A stretch of DNA of 23,459 nucleotides. It comes from Candidatus Poseidoniales archaeon (lineage in GTDB: Archaea; Thermoplasmatota; Poseidoniia; Poseidoniales; Thalassarchaeaceae). The position numbers and the translations under genes are program-made. A model generated the notes under the pieces. That model was not told the origin of the DNA. It did not search any database and worked only from the letters and a program-made list of their open reading frames with translations. Positions within the stretch are counted from its first letter, which is position 1. Each line of letters begins with the position of its first letter. Location: contig JAKUTA010000003.1 in NCBI GenBank assembly GCA_022447885.1, positions 1 through 23,459 of the forward strand, in the 5' to 3' direction. Shown here piece by piece: positions 1 through 8,645 of this stretch.

Positions 1-202
1 GTTCGCGGGCGAGTTCTGCGGACGCCTCGCTGGTCGGAACGCCTTCGATGTCGAGGCCCTCCTCTGCCATCCTGCGGCCGAGTTCGAGCACCGTGTAGCG
101 CACGGTCGAGCCGGTGCCGAGACCGACTCTCATGCCGCTCGTGACGAAGTCGCAGGCGGCGATGCCTGCCGCCTGCTTGGCGTCGTCGACCCCGTCGCTC
201 AT
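1..202 (-). CDS. rpiA: Ribose-5-phosphate isomerase A, N-terminal part
   Basis: Interconverts ribose 5-phosphate and ribulose 5-phosphate in the cytosolic non-oxidative pentose phosphate route that supplies ribose for nucleotides. Only the first 67 codons are inside the window; the gene runs off the left edge. The translation opens MSDGVDDAKQAAG and carries the family's phosphate-binding loop GLGTGST at residues 27-33, followed by the GVPTS segment near residue 54, both standard RpiA landmarks at the usual spacing. The start is the ATG at 202-200; the frame upstream has no other ATG, GTG or TTG nearby. The gene is divergent from the giant surface protein gene, sharing a 155-nt intergenic region. 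The identity is recognised from motifs only; the catalytic region is outside the window. Confidence 0.9.
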   Translation of the reverse strand, partial: MSDGVDDAKQAAGIAACDFVTSGMRVGLGTGSTVRYTVLELGRRMAEEGLDIEGVPTSEASAELARE

Positions 203-357
203 CGCTCGTCGCCACCGGTCCTTGCTGCATATGGTTTGCCGCCCGCCAAATCCGGAAAACCTGCCTGATTGCCCGCGCGCGCGCGTAGCACAGGCACGCC
301 GGAACGCGCCGCGTAGCGGCGATAGATTGACAATCCAAGTCAGTGGTGAAGACCGTC
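203..357. promoter_or_regulatory. Divergent intergenic region, rpiA / surface protein
   Basis: This 155-nt stretch must hold promoters for rpiA (minus) and the giant surface gene (plus). On the plus strand the AT-richer GATAGATTGACAAT at 321-334 is the best TATA-like candidate, and GGTGA at 345-349 is a good Shine-Dalgarno site 8 nt before ATG 358. On the minus strand an ATATG-like patch lies near 228-235. It also contains an alternating (CG)6 run at 274-285 and a perfect hairpin at 307-321. No protein or RNA gene is visible. TATA assignments are by eye. Confidence 0.5.
307..321. repeat. Perfect inverted repeat, GTA loop (copy 1)
   Basis: CGCCGC-GTA-GCGGCG forms a 6-bp perfect stem with a 3-nt loop, 37 nt upstream of the surface protein ATG. 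Its core GCCGCGTAGCGGC (308-320) occurs again, reverse-complemented, at 21002-21014 in the rpoL/MMPL divergent promoter. It could be an operator or DNA-cruciform site; the function is unknown. Confidence 0.6.
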
Positions 358-3300
358 ATGGGGCGTGGCGTGCGCCGTGCGTTTCCCGCGGTCTTCATCC
401 TGATGTTGTTCGTTCTCTCCTCGTGGATGGCAGCCCTCGCACCCGCCGTCGACCAACCGGGTTCGGACACGCTGACCCAGCCGTTGCGCACCTCGGTCAA
501 CACCCCGCAGATGGTGTCCGTGACGACGCAACCCAACGGCACTTCGAACAGCCTGCTACTCGAGGTACCGCTCAATCAGGCTGTGACCGCACTCAACCTG
601 ACACTCGAACCGCTGGTCTACGCTCGCTCCGACGCTTTATCGTGGACCACGGCGCAGCACTGGAACCTTACCGGAGCGGTTCTCGACCGCGTCGACATCA
701 ACAAGAGCGACGGGTTGAGGGTGCTCCCGAGAGCGGTGAAGTGGGATTTCGAGGGTAGCAACCATGGGTGGTCCTTGTCCAGCAGCGCAGGCTGGGCCCG
801 GGGCTACGACAGTTCCATTGGCCAGACAAACGGTGTGCACACTGGCACGAAGGCGATCTACACCTACAACGGCAACTACCCGAATCGTCTGGGCGGGCCC
901 TACTGGGCCACTTCGCCTACGGTTGACTGCACAGCGTGCAGTGGTAATTGGGACCTGAAGTTCTGGAGGAGACTGGGAATCGAGTACTACTACTACGACC
1001 ACGCTTACATCGACGTCAAGAATGCACAGGGCTCATGGTCGAGAGTCTGGACCCACAATGGCGGCTCGATCAACGAGCAATCCTTCTCCCAGCAGACCCA
1101 CGACATCACCAACCATGTGCAGAACAATCCCGACCTGCGCGTCAGATTCGGTTTGGGCACGACGGATGGCAGCGTCACCTACACCGGCTGGAACCTGGAC
1201 GACATCGAGTTCAAGCCGCGCGCTGGTGGTTCCATCGGCACGGGTGCAAATTGGACTTCGGCGGCGTTCGGCCCGGGTGCGGTGGGACCGCAGATGATGA
1301 CTCCAGGGCCGTACGGCATCATGAGCATCGACGCCACGGTTCCGAGTGGCTCGTCGATGCTGTGGTCGATTCTCGACGCCGTCTCCGGACAGCCGATCGC
1401 CGGGTTCGCGGGATTCAGCGGTGATACGGTCGACCTCGGTGCCATCGACTGGGAGGCGCATCCGTCATTGCGCCTGAAGATCAAGATGGATCAGCCTACG
1501 GGTGCATCGAGCCCGATCATCCACGGCGTCCACCTGCAAGGCCGTTACGAGACCACCTTCAACCGCGACCCGTCACAGTTGGGCTGGTCGCTCTCCGGCA
1601 TGAGTTGGGATGGCGACAGCATCTCCGGGACTGGCAGCGCGACCAGCCCGGAGTTCATCACCCGCCGTCCGATCAGCCGCATCCGCAGCGCCTACTCGGC
1701 GAGCGGCGGCGGACAATTGCAGGCGAGTTTCGACGGCAGCTCCTCCTGGCAGACCCTGTCGAACAACGGATTGACCACCCCGCCAACGTATGCGCACTCG
1801 GTCCAGTTCCGCTGGCAGTCGAGCGCAAGCAGCGAACTGCAATGGCTGCGCGTGGACCTCGACGGTGGAGGCATACCGCTGTCCCCGCGCATCGATGTCG
1901 GTCTGGATGGCCGAGCGGAGTGGGCGTTCATGCATGACAATCTGGGCCCGTGGGGGTGGCAGGACAGGTTGGCCACCGGCGCGTTGTCCTATCATCTGTC
2001 ATACTCCACGCACAGCACGAAGCAGGTCGGTATCTGGCTGCCGCGCAGCGGCTTGGACTCGCTGTCGTTCGCCCTCAATCCCACGACCAATGGGGTGACC
2101 AATCTGGAGATATCGATGGAGGTGGGTGGAGTGACCATCTTCGAGAACAGCCTCGGCACCCTCGGCTCCAGCCACATAGAGGTGCTCGACGCAACAGAAC
2201 TGACGTCGTTGAATGACAACCTGAGCACCATGCCGAGCATGTGGCCCCCGCTCGGAGCACAGGTGGACGCCGACCATGTGATGGCCCTGTTCCAGGTGAC
2301 CGCCGACTACGGCAGCCTGCAACTGGGTGGCGTGGCGGCGGTGTCGCACCCGGTGGCCGAGGTATCCTACATGCCACACGACGACATGGTGCGCGCAGTC
2401 AACGACCAGATCCCTACCGCCACTGTCAGCGGCGGGCATCATCTTGTGCCGCTCACGATCGTGATGGGCAGGACCGGAACGATCCGGGCGACGATCACGT
2501 CACTCGAATCTTCAGCATCCTTCACCACCGATGCGCTCAGCATCCAGAACGGCACGACCACGTTGACCCCGTCATGGCAATGGCTCGAGGTCCGCTCGCA
2601 GCACACCGTCACCGACGGGGTACCCGCCAGCCTGCAGTTCGACCTCGTCGGCGAAAATCATGCCATAACCTACGAGCACCCGTTCGACGGAACCTCGTCA
2701 TGGTCGAATGATGATCAGGGGATGATTCACTGGGATCCCGTGAACGGCGTGAACCAGACGGTCAATGGCACCCGCGTGGACAGCACACTTCGCTTCCGCC
2801 TGAACGCGTCGTGGGACGACGAGGAGCAGTTGGCACTCAAGGTCCGGCTCGTGCTGGTCGATGGCAGGCGCAGCGTGCCGCGCCTCCAGCACTTCGGGCT
2901 CGGGGAGCGACTCGGAATCGAGAACGACATCGAGATCCGTTCATGGGCGATGCTCAACGATCTGGGCAACGAGATCCCCTCGAGCAGGTCCTACCTGAGA
3001 GCAGACGCCCCGATCACCGTGGAGGTCCAACTCGGATTCCCGGAGATGGAGCCATGGCAGACCCCACGCAGCGGCGATGTGGTGGTGAGGGTGTTCGCCA
3101 ACAGTGTGGAGGTGGCGAACACCACCACGTTGAACGAGGGGCTCGCTTCTTTCCAACTGCGCACCCCGATGAGCACCCAGGACATCGAATACCGGGTCGA
3201 TGTGATGTCCCTGCATGGCGCGGAGAATATCTCCACCATTCCACTGAATCGCACTTTCAAGATCGATTCGCTGGCACCGATGGTGATCGACCAGAACATC

Positions 3301-5505
3301 CGTCGCTACGACCACCTTGACCCCTCACTCGTCCAGCCCATCCGCTTCGAGGTCTACGACCGGCCCCTACTTCCCCATCAACTGTCGCTGATGCTCTGGC
3401 GCTCGTGGATTGATGATGTGGACTACAATGGAAAGACCAACGAGAGCGAGTTCCAGGCGATGCCCCTCACACCACCCTCGAACCTGTCCAAGGCGCAGGG
3501 TAACTACACCTTCAGTCTCGACGACACCGATGGGCCGGTTGGGGGACTGGTGGCCGGCTATGTGGCAGGATCGGACGCCGCTGGGAATCTGGTGACCCGC
3601 GGCGGTGGACCCGGCCTCGATGAACAGTTGTTCACCTACCAGTTGAAGGCTGACCAGCCTCCATGGATTACAGGAGAGGGTGGTTTCCTAGATGAGGGTG
3701 ACCACTCTTGGCTGCACCCGGCCACGCGCTACGTGCTGAGCCTGCCGTTCGACGAACCGAATGGCATCTCAGACCTGTTATCGGTCGACCTGTCCTTGGC
3801 CTCGAACTCAGTGATGGACCAACTGCAGATGACCTGGAACCAGACCACAGGCAGGTGTACGACCACTTCGGATAACATCGTGCTGGAAGGATGCAGCGTG
3901 CGTGCGCGGCAGGGCGAGATCACCCCGTTCACCAGTCAACTCGAGATGCGTGTGGAGTTCCAGATCAACTGGGGACTGCCGCACGAGGGAGACCTGCGCC
4001 GCGCCCCCGCGATGACCGTTCTCGACAGGGGAGGTAATGAGCACTGGCTGGAACTGCCCCAACTGCGCTGGCGCTTCTCCGCGGACCTCGCCATCGTATC
4101 CGAATCCGTCATCCTCGAGGTCGACTCGGGCAGCGTGTTGGAACACAGGGCCTGGGTGCCGCCGGCAACCGGTCTGAACCTGACTGGCTACGTCGCGTTC
4201 CAGCCGACTGGGTCTCCGCCAACCGTCCCACTAAACGTCTCAATACTGCTAGATGGCCACCGAACGCTCATACCGACGACGGATGGCTTCTGGGAGGTGC
4301 GGCTGCAGGCTCCGGAGATATCGCAGAGCCATGCGCTCAGTTTCGAATTGAGCGGACTGCCCCCGGCAGCCAACGACGTGACCGACTCTGAGGCCTCGCT
4401 GTTCTGGATAGTCGTTGATGGCAACGCCCCGATCCCGATCGAGGTGAATTCACCCCGCGAAGGGGTCGAGATCCCCATGACCTCGCTATCCGCGTTGGAG
4501 ATCGAGGTGGTGCTGAAGGAGCAGGAACAACTCGACATCGACAGCCTCTATCTGCACTGGAAGGTGGTCCGGGCGAACCAACCGGGAGGAAGCGCGGTTC
4601 TCGCCGGCGACCTGCCGTTGATGGTCGGTGGTGTGGCGGTAGGCCAATCCATCATCGCCACGGCGACACTTGACCTCGCCAGCCAGCTTCCCGCCGACGC
4701 CCACGTCGACAGTCTGCAACTGGCAGTCTGGGTCGTCGGCCGCGACCTCGCCGGCAACGGCATGTACAGCACCACCGAGTTCAACAGCGTGCGCTCCCCG
4801 TTCGCCATCTGGGACATGGAGCGACTGGCCGCGGACATCACGCTGACCGAGGTGTTCTATTCACGCACCGGCACCGTCCTCGCCGGCCAGACAGTGATGG
4901 TGACCATCGAACTGCGCAATGACGGCCGGGCCCCCGGAACCGCGTACTTCCTCGTGTATCAGGTGGGTGAGAACGGGGAAAACCGCACGCTCACGCCGCA
5001 AGCGGTGTCGGTGCTGGTACCGATTGACGGTCGCGTCACCCACGACATCGACTGGGTGCCGAAAGGATCGGGAGAACAGTGGGTGGTGGTGTCACTCGAC
5101 GGTCAGCAGTGGCTCACTGGAGGTACCATCGAGGTGGACTCGGGTGCTGGAGGAGGTTCACTCGCCAATGCCTTCCAAGACGTCCCTATGTCCTACATGA
5201 TACTGTTCGGTGGTCTCATCCTCATCCTAGCCGGTGTGGTGGCGGTGGCGCTCAGGTCTGGCGGTAGCCGCGAGTACTCGTATGACGGGACCGACGACGA
5301 CTGGGACGATATGGAAGACGCCTGGTCCGACGAAGAAGAACAGGAGAAGAAGCCGCCAGCCCAACCCGTCTGGCAAGAGGGTTACACACCTCAACCACAA
5401 GGATATCCACAGCAGGGATACGCCCAACAGCCCCAGCAATGGCAGTATGGCCACCAACAGGGCCACTATCCTCAGCAGTGGCCGGACCAGCCACCCCAGC
5501 AGTGA
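358..5505 (+). CDS. Giant secreted surface protein, C-terminally membrane-anchored
   Basis: A 1715-residue exported protein of unknown specific function. Residues 1-31 form a signal peptide (basic MGRGVRR, then a hydrophobic stretch ending near ALAPA). Residues about 129-285 resemble a MAM/jelly-roll binding domain (WDFEGSNHGW at the start, GWNLDDIEF at the end). An EF-hand-like loop, D-V-D-Y-N-G-K-T-N-E-S-E, lies at about 1020-1031. A CARDB-like beta-sandwich covers about 1492-1595. One membrane segment (about 1612-1633) is followed by an acidic and then Pro/Gln/Tyr-rich tail of about 80 residues, predicted cytosolic. Many N-x-S/T sequons suggest glycosylation. The start is ATG 358 because GGTGA (345-349) sits 8 nt upstream; GTG 343 and 346 are in frame but overlap that site. 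Probably monocistronic, with the RNase P RNA gene just downstream. Domain names come from pattern recognition; a role in adhesion or binding of sugars or Ca is inferred. Confidence 0.85.
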   Translation: MGRGVRRAFPAVFILMLFVLSSWMAALAPAVDQPGSDTLTQPLRTSVNTPQMVSVTTQPNGTSNSLLLEVPLNQAVTALNLTLEPLVYARSDALSWTTAQHWNLTGAVLDRVDINKSDGLRVLPRAVKWDFEGSNHGWSLSSSAGWARGYDSSIGQTNGVHTGTKAIYTYNGNYPNRLGGPYWATSPTVDCTACSGNWDLKFWRRLGIEYYYYDHAYIDVKNAQGSWSRVWTHNGGSINEQSFSQQTHDITNHVQNNPDLRVRFGLGTTDGSVTYTGWNLDDIEFKPRAGGSIGTGANWTSAAFGPGAVGPQMMTPGPYGIMSIDATVPSGSSMLWSILDAVSGQPIAGFAGFSGDTVDLGAIDWEAHPSLRLKIKMDQPTGASSPIIHGVHLQGRYETTFNRDPSQLGWSLSGMSWDGDSISGTGSATSPEFITRRPISRIRSAYSASGGGQLQASFDGSSSWQTLSNNGLTTPPTYAHSVQFRWQSSASSELQWLRVDLDGGGIPLSPRIDVGLDGRAEWAFMHDNLGPWGWQDRLATGALSYHLSYSTHSTKQVGIWLPRSGLDSLSFALNPTTNGVTNLEISMEVGGVTIFENSLGTLGSSHIEVLDATELTSLNDNLSTMPSMWPPLGAQVDADHVMALFQVTADYGSLQLGGVAAVSHPVAEVSYMPHDDMVRAVNDQIPTATVSGGHHLVPLTIVMGRTGTIRATITSLESSASFTTDALSIQNGTTTLTPSWQWLEVRSQHTVTDGVPASLQFDLVGENHAITYEHPFDGTSSWSNDDQGMIHWDPVNGVNQTVNGTRVDSTLRFRLNASWDDEEQLALKVRLVLVDGRRSVPRLQHFGLGERLGIENDIEIRSWAMLNDLGNEIPSSRSYLRADAPITVEVQLGFPEMEPWQTPRSGDVVVRVFANSVEVANTTTLNEGLASFQLRTPMSTQDIEYRVDVMSLHGAENISTIPLNRTFKIDSLAPMVIDQNIRRYDHLDPSLVQPIRFEVYDRPLLPHQLSLMLWRSWIDDVDYNGKTNESEFQAMPLTPPSNLSKAQGNYTFSLDDTDGPVGGLVAGYVAGSDAAGNLVTRGGGPGLDEQLFTYQLKADQPPWITGEGGFLDEGDHSWLHPATRYVLSLPFDEPNGISDLLSVDLSLASNSVMDQLQMTWNQTTGRCTTTSDNIVLEGCSVRARQGEITPFTSQLEMRVEFQINWGLPHEGDLRRAPAMTVLDRGGNEHWLELPQLRWRFSADLAIVSESVILEVDSGSVLEHRAWVPPATGLNLTGYVAFQPTGSPPTVPLNVSILLDGHRTLIPTTDGFWEVRLQAPEISQSHALSFELSGLPPAANDVTDSEASLFWIVVDGNAPIPIEVNSPREGVEIPMTSLSALEIEVVLKEQEQLDIDSLYLHWKVVRANQPGGSAVLAGDLPLMVGGVAVGQSIIATATLDLASQLPADAHVDSLQLAVWVVGRDLAGNGMYSTTEFNSVRSPFAIWDMERLAADITLTEVFYSRTGTVLAGQTVMVTIELRNDGRAPGTAYFLVYQVGENGENRTLTPQAVSVLVPIDGRVTHDIDWVPKGSGEQWVVVSLDGQQWLTGGTIEVDSGAGGGSLANAFQDVPMSYMILFGGLILILAGVVAVALRSGGSREYSYDGTDDDWDDMEDAWSDEEEQEKKPPAQPVWQEGYTPQPQGYPQQGYAQQPQQWQYGHQQGHYPQQWPDQPPQQ

Positions 5506-5549
5506 CGCAGGTGCTTGCGACGGATTGATAGCGACCGTCGGCGCGGACT

Positions 5550-5860
5550 CAGACGCGGGAGCAGGAGGGTTGCTGACAGTGTTCGACACTGAGGAAAGTC
5601 CCCTCTCCGCAGCGCAGGCGGTCCGGCGCAAGCCGGAGACCCGGGAGGGTCGGCTCTGGAGCAGAAACGAACCAGCATGGGTGTGTACGGTGAACCCGAG
5701 AGGGCGAGGTTGCCCACCGCTGGCTGAGACGAGCATCCCCGCCGGAGCAAGTCCGAACAGTTCTGTCGAGGCGCGCTGAAGAGGAACGGGTAGGACGCAC
5801 AGTTGAATGCAACCAGCCATTCGGTGAACAGAAAGGGGCTTACTCCCTGCTCCCCACACC
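5550..5860 (+). ncRNA. rnpB: RNase P RNA (catalytic RNA)
   Basis: RNA subunit of RNase P, which removes 5' leaders from precursor tRNAs. The universal CR-I segment GAGGAAAGTCC is at 5591-5601 and the CR-V segment ACAGAAAGGGGCTTA at 5828-5842; they pair as P4 (AAG-U-CCCC with GGGGCTT) leaving the universal bulged U. The ends close by a 9-bp helix, GGGAGCAGG (5557-5565) with CCTGCTCCC (5846-5854). A P3-like hairpin CAGTGT-TCG-ACACTG (5578-5592) comes just before CR-I. Two GNRA-capped hairpins follow, TCCGGC-GCAA-GCCGGA (5622-5637) and GACCC-GGGA-GGGTC (5638-5651). The length of about 310 nt suits an archaeal type A RNA. A TATA-like TTGATAG (5525-5531) and a T-rich TTTCTTC (5879-5885) are plausible promoter and terminator. 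The exact ends are estimates. It is convergent with the downstream esterase gene. Confidence 0.92.
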
Positions 5861-5929
5861 AACCATGCGAGCGCAGCCTTTCTTCAGGAACCCAACCTCA
5901 GTCCCAGAGTGCTGGTTCGAACACGGGAA

Positions 5930-8641
5930 TCAGTCGAACAGCCCTTCGATGCTCGGCAGACCGTCCGACTCGGCCTGCTCTGCTGGAGGTGGGGGGTACG
6001 GCTGCTCGGGGATCTGCTGTGCAGGCGCAGGCTGCTGGAAGAGTTCGGGATTCGGCGCCACCGGTTGTACGGCGGCGCGCAGGTCGCGCTCGACCTCGAT
6101 GGTTGAGGCGACTGGACCCGAGAACCAATCCTCCGCTCTGGGTGTCCGCGTAGCGCGTCGCTGCCGTATGATCATCCCCAGTACGGCGATGATGCAGACG
6201 ATGAAGAAGAACGCCATCAGCATCTGTACCATGTTGCCGGAGACCTGCCAGACACCGTCATCAGCAGCCGTAGTCTGCTCGCCGCTCGTCGAGCCGGCAT
6301 CAGACCCGTCATCAGGAGCATCTGGTCCAGGCTGCACCACACCGTCAGGTGCGACATCAGGCACCGGCCAACTGATCTCCTCCTCAGTGCTCGCCCATGT
6401 GCTGCCGGCATCGATGCGCACCTCCACGGTCAGATGATACTCACCTTCAGGGCGCTGGACGTACACCGTGACGCTCGCTCCATCGGCGATCTGCGTCAGC
6501 GGCTCGCCAGCGATCGTGAGTGACATGTTGCATCCCTGTTCGCAGGTCGCAGTGACGTTGAGCAGTGCGGATGCGTCCGTCTCCCCAGGCTGCTCGCTGC
6601 TCACCTCCACAGACAGAATCGGGCAGCCGCGGATAGAGCCGCGCAGGTCGACGCACTCGTCGACATCGTCCATGCGTCCGTCGCCGTCGGTGTCACGTTC
6701 CAAGGCGGCACAGCCGCGCGCATTCACCGTCTCCCCAGGGGGGGTCAGCGGACATTCGTCGAGCGCATCGGAGACGCCATCGCCATCACCATCCAGTTGT
6801 GACAGCGAGCACCCACGGGCATCGGCCACCTCTCCCGCTGGTGTCAGCGGACAGGTGTCATTGTCATCGGTGACGCCGTCGCCATCGGTGTCGAGCTGAC
6901 TCAACGAGCAGCCTTGGGGATCGACCGACTCACCCGAAGGGGTGAACGGGCAGATGTCGACATCGTTCATCACCCCGTCCCAGTCGTAGTCCATCTGGTT
7001 GTCTGCGCACCCGTAGACGTTCACCGCGGCACCGGGGTCGGTTCCCGGGCAGTCGTCGAGGTCGTCGGTGATTCCATCCTCATCCGTATCGCGCTGGGAC
7101 GCACTGCAACCGCTCACATCCGCCTGCTCATCGACCGGGGTGTCAGGACAGGCGTCGACATCGTTCATCACGCCGTCCGCGTCGTCATCTTTCTGCGACT
7201 CAGCGCAGCCATCCTCGTCCACCATGGCACCGTCAGGAGTGTTGGGGCAACGGTCATCGGCGTCGTTGACGCCATCATTGTCGCTGTCGAGGTCGGCGAG
7301 CCGGCAGCCAAGGTGGTTGACCGCATCCCCCAACGGCGTGCTGGGGCAGAGGTCGGCTGAATCCTCGATGCCATCCCCATCCGTGTCCGGCGTGTTGATC
7401 TGCTCGAGCACGTAGTGGGCAACCAACAGGTGTGTCGCCGCCGTGGGGTGCAGGCCATCGAAGAAGATGTATTCCTCGGGATTCGGCACTATCGCGTCAC
7501 CTTGCTCACACAGACCGTCGCCGCTGTCGCAAGCGGTGTCGGTCGGGTTGGTGATGCCGTAGAACGAGCCGTTCAGGACCATGGTCTCGAACATATCCAG
7601 CATCCCGACCACCTGTATGGATACGCTGAGCGAAATCGCCAGCGCGGCCATGTCATTCGCCAGTCGGCTGTTGTAATCGAGCATCCGAAGGTGCATCGCC
7701 TGTTTGTCGCTGTCACTCTCATCTGCATAGTTCGGAGTCCTGTCTAGAGAAGGCATGTCCAGGATGAGGAACTGCTGCCCCCCGTTCTGGTTGAGGACCG
7801 TCACGTGGTCGGCGATGTTGTTGACGACCACCTGCGGGTTTTCCTGTCCCCCGCCGAGGAAGTCATTGCCACCGATCCATATAACGGCTAAATCTGTCTG
7901 CTGTAACCAGTGATTGTTGGTGTATTCGAGGACTTGAGTCCCGGTGTTGGGTATCACGAAACTGGTGCGTCCCCCGCCAGAGCGCGCTCCTCCGTACGCC
8001 CTGTTGGTGCCGCTGCTAGAGCCCTCTCCGTGGGAGATGGTCAGACCGAGCTGCTGTGAAACCAGTTCCGCCCAGATCGGTCCGTCAGCGAACCTCCCGT
8101 TCCAGTACGGGGGGGATTGAGGAAGCCTGGCAATTGAGTTGTAGGCATTGCCCATGTCGCTCAACGAGTCCCCGAACACGATGAACTTCGAAGGTGAGAT
8201 CGGGATGGTGTGCTGCCAGATCACCATCTCGACCTCGTCCGCGGCCAGCAGGTTCGTCTGCGAGGAATCCCACAACTCGACCCTCAGCGTGTACTCGTAA
8301 GTGCCATTCCACACCAGATAGCCGTAGATGGAACCGCCCACGACCTGAGTGCTGCCCGAAGGTGTGATCGCCACTATGTTCGTGTTGCGCAGGGTCCCGT
8401 TGTTGGAGTATCCTTGGTAGAACTCAGTGACCAGCTTGTAGCCAGCGCTGGTGTCGAGGTCGGCCAGACTCACGTTCCAGCCGATCGACTGTCCCGAGTC
8501 GAACTCGGAGGCGTCGGCGGTGATGCTCACCGATTCATTGCCGCTGGCGGAAGCCACTGAAGGAACCCCTGCCACCAGCAGCAACTGCAGCAACAGCAAC
8601 AGAGAGAGCAGCACGGAATGAGGTCGTCCGGGCGCGTGCAT
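5930..8641 (-). CDS. Surface-anchored GDSL (SGNH) esterase with TSP3 repeats
   Basis: A predicted 903-residue extracellular ester hydrolase. Residues 1-32 are a signal peptide. After an N-terminal beta-rich part, the SGNH domain spans about 150-412: block I FGDSLSD with nucleophile Ser159, the block II Gly near 217, block III GGND at 257-260, and DGLHPT giving Asp395 and His398. Residues about 419-673 hold eight thrombospondin type 3 Ca-binding repeats (DxDxDG ... CP.TP), each with a conserved Cys pattern. A further sandwich region, one membrane segment near 800-825 and a Pro/Gln-rich cytosolic tail follow. The start is ATG 8641: it begins the signal peptide and is preceded by GGTGAG, which overlaps the stop of the small upstream gene, implying translational coupling. 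The frame is open further upstream but without a sensible N-terminus. The substrate (lipid, polysaccharide acetate, other) cannot be read from sequence. Confidence 0.9.
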   Translation of the reverse strand: MHAPGRPHSVLLSLLLLLQLLLVAGVPSVASASGNESVSITADASEFDSGQSIGWNVSLADLDTSAGYKLVTEFYQGYSNNGTLRNTNIVAITPSGSTQVVGGSIYGYLVWNGTYEYTLRVELWDSSQTNLLAADEVEMVIWQHTIPISPSKFIVFGDSLSDMGNAYNSIARLPQSPPYWNGRFADGPIWAELVSQQLGLTISHGEGSSSGTNRAYGGARSGGGRTSFVIPNTGTQVLEYTNNHWLQQTDLAVIWIGGNDFLGGGQENPQVVVNNIADHVTVLNQNGGQQFLILDMPSLDRTPNYADESDSDKQAMHLRMLDYNSRLANDMAALAISLSVSIQVVGMLDMFETMVLNGSFYGITNPTDTACDSGDGLCEQGDAIVPNPEEYIFFDGLHPTAATHLLVAHYVLEQINTPDTDGDGIEDSADLCPSTPLGDAVNHLGCRLADLDSDNDGVNDADDRCPNTPDGAMVDEDGCAESQKDDDADGVMNDVDACPDTPVDEQADVSGCSASQRDTDEDGITDDLDDCPGTDPGAAVNVYGCADNQMDYDWDGVMNDVDICPFTPSGESVDPQGCSLSQLDTDGDGVTDDNDTCPLTPAGEVADARGCSLSQLDGDGDGVSDALDECPLTPPGETVNARGCAALERDTDGDGRMDDVDECVDLRGSIRGCPILSVEVSSEQPGETDASALLNVTATCEQGCNMSLTIAGEPLTQIADGASVTVYVQRPEGEYHLTVEVRIDAGSTWASTEEEISWPVPDVAPDGVVQPGPDAPDDGSDAGSTSGEQTTAADDGVWQVSGNMVQMLMAFFFIVCIIAVLGMIIRQRRATRTPRAEDWFSGPVASTIEVERDLRAAVQPVAPNPELFQQPAPAQQIPEQPYPPPPAEQAESDGLPSIEGLFD

Positions 8642-8645
8642 GTGC

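Noticed and set aside
274..285. (CG)6 run as a possible Z-DNA element
   Set aside because: Short and expected at some frequency in a GC-rich genome; no supporting context beyond lying in a promoter region.
5227..5862. 211-codon minus-strand ORF across the surface protein tail and RNase P RNA
   Set aside because: Antisense to two confident features, low-complexity composition in part due to the antisense of the Gln/Pro tail, and no recognisable domain or promoter.
5910..5930. Second T-loop-like sequence GGTTCGAAC after the RNase P RNA
   Set aside because: The T-stem would need G53 to pair with A61 and the outer arms do not match; no tRNA body upstream.
6640..7400. Periodic DNA of about 100 bp that could be taken for a tandem repeat or CRISPR array
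   Set aside because: The period follows the thrombospondin type 3 protein repeats in frame; units differ in sequence and there are no spacer-like segments.
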